NCBI GenBank assembly: GCA_002482805.1
Contig: DLGR01000008.1
Span: 1,323 to 27,040, forward strand
Source of the DNA: Micavibrio sp. UBA7689
GTDB taxonomy: Bacteria; Pseudomonadota; Alphaproteobacteria; Micavibrionales; Micavibrionaceae
DNA length: 25,718 nucleotides
Reading direction: 5' to 3'
In this document: positions 23,144 to 25,718 of the stretch, piece by piece
Layout of the letters: each line of letters opens with the position of its first letter
Position numbering within the stretch: position 1 is the stretch's first letter
Notes under the pieces: generated by a model
Databases searched by the model: none
Told to the model about the DNA's origin: nothing
The model's input: only the letters and a program-made list of their open reading frames with translations
Translations under genes and position numbers: made by a program

Positions 23144-23797
23144 CTATTGGCTGACCCAGAGAACCCGCGCCATCCAAGATATATCGTTGGCGGCAATGGA
23201 ACGGTCGGCATGTGCGGGATTAAGGGATTTAAGCTCTATTTTAGACGCGGATTTCTTGACCAGTTCCTTGACCATCACTTCGCCCTTGTTGGTGCGGACA
23301 ACCACGCGGTCTCCGCGGCGTATGGCCGCATCGCGCGATACGACAAGAACATCGCCGCTGCGGAACAAAGGCTCCATGGAGTCGCCGCTGATCTCTAGTG
23401 CATAGGTGCCTGCCGCATCCGCCGTTTCATGTTCGGGGAATTTGATTTCATCCCATGCCGCACCGGCGGGATATCCGTCTTCATCAAAAAATCCGTGCGC
23501 GCCCGCTTGCGCGAAACCGATCATCGGGATGAATCCTTGTTTTGCGGAAGAGGGCGATAAATCGTTATCCGCATCCATCAACGCAAAAAAATCCGACATC
23601 GTCGCGCCGGTCGCGCCGAGGATATAGGCGATGCTTTCCGTGGAAGGCCAACGCGGTTTTCCTTCGGCATTGAATCGTTTGCTTTTGTTGAATGAGGTAG
23701 GATCAAGACCCGCTTGCTTGGCCAATCCGGAGGCCGAATATCCGAAGGCGGAAGCTAGTCTGTCGATGGCGGCCCAGATATTTTCGTGTGTCAGCAT
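23144..23797 (-). CDS. XRE-type helix-turn-helix / S24 peptidase transcriptional regulator (phage-repressor-like)
   Basis: A 217-residue protein. Residues 1-75 form a Cro/C1-like DNA-binding domain (SASGLAKQAGLDPTSFNK). Residues about 88-217 form a LexA/UmuD-type S24 domain with catalytic S140 (EISGDSMEPL) and K177 (EVMVKELVK), and a probable self-cleavage Ala98-Gly99 (FAQAGAHGFF). It is not LexA itself, since the N-terminal winged helix of LexA is lacking. Such proteins repress until RecA filaments trigger cleavage. It is divergent from a three-gene operon, and the shared gap carries two mirror-image GTTC-N7-GTTC boxes; it is likely to control itself and that operon, or share sites with LexA (inferred). 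Confidence 0.92.
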   Translation of the reverse strand: MLTHENIWAAIDRLASAFGYSASGLAKQAGLDPTSFNKSKRFNAEGKPRWPSTESIAYILGATGATMSDFFALMDADNDLSPSSAKQGFIPMIGFAQAGAHGFFDEDGYPAGAAWDEIKFPEHETADAAGTYALEISGDSMEPLFRSGDVLVVSRDAAIRRGDRVVVRTNKGEVMVKELVKKSASKIELKSLNPAHADRSIAANDISWMARVLWVSQ

Positions 23798-23852
23798 AGG
23801 TTTAGGATAAAATTCCCACGACTTCCTGTAAATAGGAAAATATTCTTATTTT

Positions 23853-23867
23853 GTTCTTGACTTGTTC
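23853..23867 (+). promoter_or_regulatory. Alphaproteobacterial LexA-type box 1 (GTTC-N7-GTTC)
   Basis: gttcttgacttgttc matches the direct-repeat LexA box of Alphaproteobacteria in both half-sites. It overlaps the -35 element of the + strand promoter. Which protein binds it (LexA or the neighbouring S24 regulator) is not shown by sequence. Confidence 0.7.
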
Positions 23868-23886
23868 TTTTCTCTCTGTCAGTAAT
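23857..23886 (+). promoter_or_regulatory. Promoter of the 147/131/31-residue operon
   Basis: TTGACT (5 of 6), 18 bases, AGTAAT (4 of 6). The -35 sits inside box 1 and the start point would fall in box 2, so a bound repressor would block it. Confidence 0.5.
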
Positions 23887-23888
23887 AG

Positions 23889-23903
23889 GAACATAAAGAG
23901 AAC
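23889..23903 (-). promoter_or_regulatory. Alphaproteobacterial LexA-type box 2 (GTTC-N7-GTTC, - strand)
   Basis: gaacataaagagaac reads GTTC-N7-GTTC on the - strand. Boxes 1 and 2 are mirror images about position 23878. An 8-base direct repeat (aataggaa at 23831 and 23884) overlaps its edge. Confidence 0.7.
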
Positions 23904-23913
23904 ACCTGCGTCA

Positions 23914-23938
23914 AGGGCGAAGTCTTCAAAATCGCCCT
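23914..23938 (+). repeat. Leader hairpin before the 147-residue gene
   Basis: agggcga and tcgccct form a perfect 7-base stem around an 11-base loop, in the predicted 5' leader (transcription start about 23893) and 25 bases before the ATG. No T-run follows, so it may affect RNA stability or translation rather than end transcription. Confidence 0.5.
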
Positions 23939-23962
23939 CCCAGCCAAAAGAAAAGATCAAAG

Positions 23963-24406
23963 ATGGACAAAACCGACCGTTACACGCCCAAAAAGCAACC
24001 GGATATAGAAACGACCCCTTTCGACAACGCGGAAGAGGCGTGGTTCTGGTTCATCCTCGCGCAGGAAGCCCGCAATACCGGCGCGCGCATTTCCGCGGGC
24101 GCATCTTTGGTTCCGCGTCCTTGCGAACCTGCCGACATATTGAAAGTGGTGGAACGTCTTTACCGTAATCGCCGTTTGCTGATGGACCATGTTCTGGTTC
24201 TTCGTCACTACGGCAAACGTCAGCTGCCCCCCGATCCGCGCCGTATAAAAGAAGCAAGAGCCTTCCATTTGTGGAAAGAAGCGCTGGAACGCATCGAACC
24301 TATTCTTGTCACCAAAGGCATCGTCCGCCCCAAAGTGATGTTTTCTACCCCGGGCCGTTTCTGGTCCCACACTGCAATCATCTATGAAGGAGGACTATCG
24401 TTATGA
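23963..24406 (+). CDS. Conserved hypothetical protein, 147 residues (alphaproteobacterial)
   Basis: A soluble, mainly helical protein. Features are an N-terminal acidic stretch followed by AEEAWFWFILAQEARNTGAR, the segment PRPCEPADILKVVERLYRNR, LLMDHVLVLRHYGKRQLPPD, and a helix FHLWKEALERIEPILVTKGIV. I believe related proteins occur in Rhodospirillales-type genomes, but I know no function. It is first in an operon: its stop overlaps the next start (ATGA). Its own Shine-Dalgarno is weak, while a perfect one (aaggagg) near its 3' end serves the next gene. Promoter control by LexA-type boxes suggests DNA-damage or prophage-like regulation. Confidence 0.8.
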   Translation: MDKTDRYTPKKQPDIETTPFDNAEEAWFWFILAQEARNTGARISAGASLVPRPCEPADILKVVERLYRNRRLLMDHVLVLRHYGKRQLPPDPRRIKEARAFHLWKEALERIEPILVTKGIVRPKVMFSTPGRFWSHTAIIYEGGLSL

Positions 24407-24798
24407 GTGGTTTGTTTACGACGATCAATGAAGGGCAAAATGCATGGGTCGTGTTCAGCGGCGAGACGGAAATTTCGTGGCTGAAATTTTTAAAACCCGG
24501 TTTCCGTCATTGCTACGTACTGCTCCATGACGGCGAACGCTGGACCAGCATCGACCCGCTGTCCCACGTCACGGAGATTTCGGTGCATCACCATGTGCCC
24601 GCCGATTTCGATTTGCCGGGATGGTTGCTGTCACGTGGCAACCGTGTCGTGCGCGCGCCGATGAACCGCGATATCACAAAGGCCGCACCGTTTATGCTGT
24701 TTACCTGTGTCGAGGCTGTCAAACGCGTGCTCGGCATTCACCGCCGCGGCATCGTCACACCATGGCAACTTTACCGCCATCTCAAATTCGCTACATAA
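24403..24798 (+). CDS. Hypothetical protein, 131 residues; possible permuted NlpC/P60-like fold
   Basis: I recognise no named family. It has strands NAWVVFSG and a central HCYVLLHDGERWTSIDPLS, then a helical TCVEAVKRVLGIHRRGI and TPWQLYRHL. The order His (about residue 36), Asp (about 51), then Cys (about 105) in a C-x-E-x-V helix resembles circularly permuted NlpC/P60 proteins (YiiX-like CSELV), which are amidases or acyltransferases; this is a motif-level guess. No signal peptide is seen, so it acts inside the cell or is released otherwise. The start overlaps the upstream stop by 4 bases with a strong Shine-Dalgarno. A 31-residue gene follows 20 bases later. Confidence 0.75.
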   Translation: MSGLFTTINEGQNAWVVFSGETEISWLKFLKPGFRHCYVLLHDGERWTSIDPLSHVTEISVHHHVPADFDLPGWLLSRGNRVVRAPMNRDITKAAPFMLFTCVEAVKRVLGIHRRGIVTPWQLYRHLKFAT

Positions 24799-24818
24799 AT
24801 TTTATAAGGAGTTCAACA

Positions 24819-24914
24819 ATGGGTGATATTTCCGACCGCCCCAAGGCCCCGCCGCAACAAGTAATCTATGTACCGCAATATGTTTACGAAAAAGAAATTG
24901 GAAACAACTTATAG
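24819..24914 (+). CDS. Microprotein, 31 residues
   Basis: A short frame MGDISDRPKAPPQQVIYVPQ... with a good Shine-Dalgarno (aaggag, 8 bases before ATG), 20 bases after the previous stop, and so a probable third cistron of the operon. The central PPQQVIYVPQYVYE is rich in Pro, Gln, Tyr and Val and looks like an extended binding peptide. No membrane helix. No known family. The only evidence is context and ribosome-binding site. Confidence 0.55.
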   Translation: MGDISDRPKAPPQQVIYVPQYVYEKEIGNNL

Positions 24915-25010
24915 AATTCCAAACTTTACTTACTTTAAACGCTTGCGTCCTACCAAATAGAGGCGTATCCACGCATCCTCAATAAAAACAAAAAACTGAG
25001 GGTATGTGTA

Positions 25011-25346
25011 ATGTCTAATGTAAGATGTCTGCAAACGGCGTTTGCGGGTAACGATAACCATCACAGCGGTTATGCTGAAGTCCAACCGATCAGCCACGAA
25101 GCTCTGGGTGTCGAAATGCACGATATGTATGTCGCGACGGCTAGGTTTGATAAGACGCCTTTTGCCGTCATTAATTCCGATTCTTTGAGCGGCGCTTTCT
25201 TTCGTAATCAGGATGGCGGCGGTTACCGCGAAATGCAGCCTATTTGCGAAATAGGGCACGCGGCGGCCATGACGGAAATGTACGTCACGACCATTCGCGC
25301 AAGAACGGCGAATGAAGGCTTGGATTTAAAAGCGGTAATAGCTTAA
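25011..25346 (+). CDS. Hypothetical protein with an internal 25-residue duplication
   Basis: A 111-residue soluble protein of unknown family. Residues 21-45 and 72-96 align without gaps and share 11 of 25 residues (Y-x-E-x-QPI ... M-x-x-MYV-x-T-x-R), so it arose by internal duplication, the two copies separated by 26 residues (FDKTPFAVINSDSLSGAFFR lies between). The start has a gaggg Shine-Dalgarno. The 96-base gap before it (24915-25010) shows only a weak promoter-like pair (TTGCGT-N17-TATCCA at 24943-24971) and a gcgt-N4-acgc palindrome. Its stop shares the palindrome cttaag with the stop of the opposing PilZ gene. Confidence 0.7.
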   Translation: MSNVRCLQTAFAGNDNHHSGYAEVQPISHEALGVEMHDMYVATARFDKTPFAVINSDSLSGAFFRNQDGGGYREMQPICEIGHAAAMTEMYVTTIRARTANEGLDLKAVIA

Positions 25347-25717
25347 GCGAATTGCGATTCGGCGAATTCGCGGGTGACATAATCATCCACGACTTGCTTG
25401 AACTTATTCGAAATCTCGCGGGACAAAGGCTCGAATTGAATCGCGAGGCGATCACGTGTCTTGCGGATAACGCGGCCTTTGTGCGGGATATCAAGAATTT
25501 TGCCCGTGAGACGGAATTTCATCGTGACTTCGACAGGTGCAGCCATTGAGAACAAGCGCTCGTCTGCCTGAACCAGCATGCCGCCATCGCTCCAGTTGTG
25601 AACGGGATAAGCCTTACCGTTGATGACCGAAATGCAATTGTCTGCGGCGCGGCGCGGTGTCGCGCGGCGCGTGTCATCCATATCGTTGCTGACGTCTTCT
25701 GCGAAAAAGTTTTCCAT
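25343..25717 (-). CDS. PilZ-domain protein (c-di-GMP receptor)
   Basis: A 124-residue protein that is one PilZ domain. Both c-di-GMP-binding motifs are present: RxxxR at R18-A-T-P-R22 and (D/N)xSxxG at N41-W-S-D-G-G46, followed by the six-stranded barrel (APVEVTMKFRL, IPHKGRVIRKTRDRLAIQF) and a C-terminal helix. It is likely to bind c-di-GMP and act on an unknown partner. ATG at 25717 is at the very edge, so an earlier start cannot be excluded. It overlaps the opposing gene by 4 bases. Confidence 0.9.
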   Translation of the reverse strand: MENFFAEDVSNDMDDTRRATPRRAADNCISVINGKAYPVHNWSDGGMLVQADERLFSMAAPVEVTMKFRLTGKILDIPHKGRVIRKTRDRLAIQFEPLSREISNKFKQVVDDYVTREFAESQFA

Positions 25718-25718
25718 T

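Noticed and set aside
23144..23797. The S24 protein as LexA itself
   Set aside because: Its N-terminus is a Cro/C1-type domain, not the LexA winged helix, although nearby DNA sites are LexA-like.
23144..25346. A complete prophage or gene-transfer-agent cluster
   Set aside because: No integrase, terminase, portal, capsid or tail gene and no attachment-site repeats are visible; only a regulator and small unknown genes.

Overview
The window looks like the chromosome of an alphaproteobacterium of middling G+C content. The signs are: an mreB-mreC-mreD-mrdA-rodA cluster; bolA-grxD beside the F1-ATPase zeta subunit (DUF1476) and purC; an rpmJ of the cysteine-poor alphaproteobacterial form; an alphaproteobacterial-type XRE/S24 regulator; and DNA sites matching the alphaproteobacterial LexA box (GTTC-N7-GTTC) and CtrA box (TTAA-N7-TTAA). 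A Micavibrio-like or Rhodospirillales-like lineage is plausible, but I cannot fix the genus. I found no tRNA, rRNA, CRISPR array, insertion sequence or origin. No gene-free stretch exceeds 300 bases; the longest are about 200 (11769-11968 and 18934-19132).

Region 1 (1-11968) is a secretion and signalling island. On the + strand, overlapping stop and start codons join a TolC-type outer-membrane channel (cut by the window edge), a LapB/RTX-type ABC exporter, an HlyD-family adaptor and a CHASE2-adenylate/guanylate cyclase. Facing them on the - strand are a 1190-residue protein (N-terminal FecR domain, cadherin-like domain, seven FG-GAP repeats, RTX-type C-terminus), which is the evident export substrate, and a cNMP-binding/EAL protein expected to degrade c-di-GMP. 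Read together, this could be one circuit: export or surface retention of the big protein is sensed in the periplasm by CHASE2, the cyclase makes a cyclic nucleotide, and the cNMP-EAL protein turns that into lower c-di-GMP. This is the strongest candidate for an undescribed system here.

Region 2 (11969-18320) holds a DUF3307 membrane protein, rpmJ with a clear terminator, then the rod-shape operon mreB, mreC, mreD, mrdA (PBP2), rodA. Region 3 (18321-22749) is housekeeping: grxD and bolA (Fe-S/iron handling), the F1 zeta subunit, purC, a YcnI-like copper protein, nadK and pyrE (overlapping, with an unusual PRPP loop in PyrE), and a small lipoprotein.

Region 4 (22868-25717) is accessory: an unknown 91-residue protein, an S24 regulator, and a divergent three-gene operon (147, 131 and 31 residues). 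The promoter between them carries two LexA-type boxes in exact mirror arrangement. An unknown protein with an internal duplication and a PilZ (c-di-GMP receptor) protein complete the window.

One structural pattern spans the window: all five tail-to-tail gene pairs abut or overlap (gap of 3 bases or less), leaving no room for conventional terminators between them.
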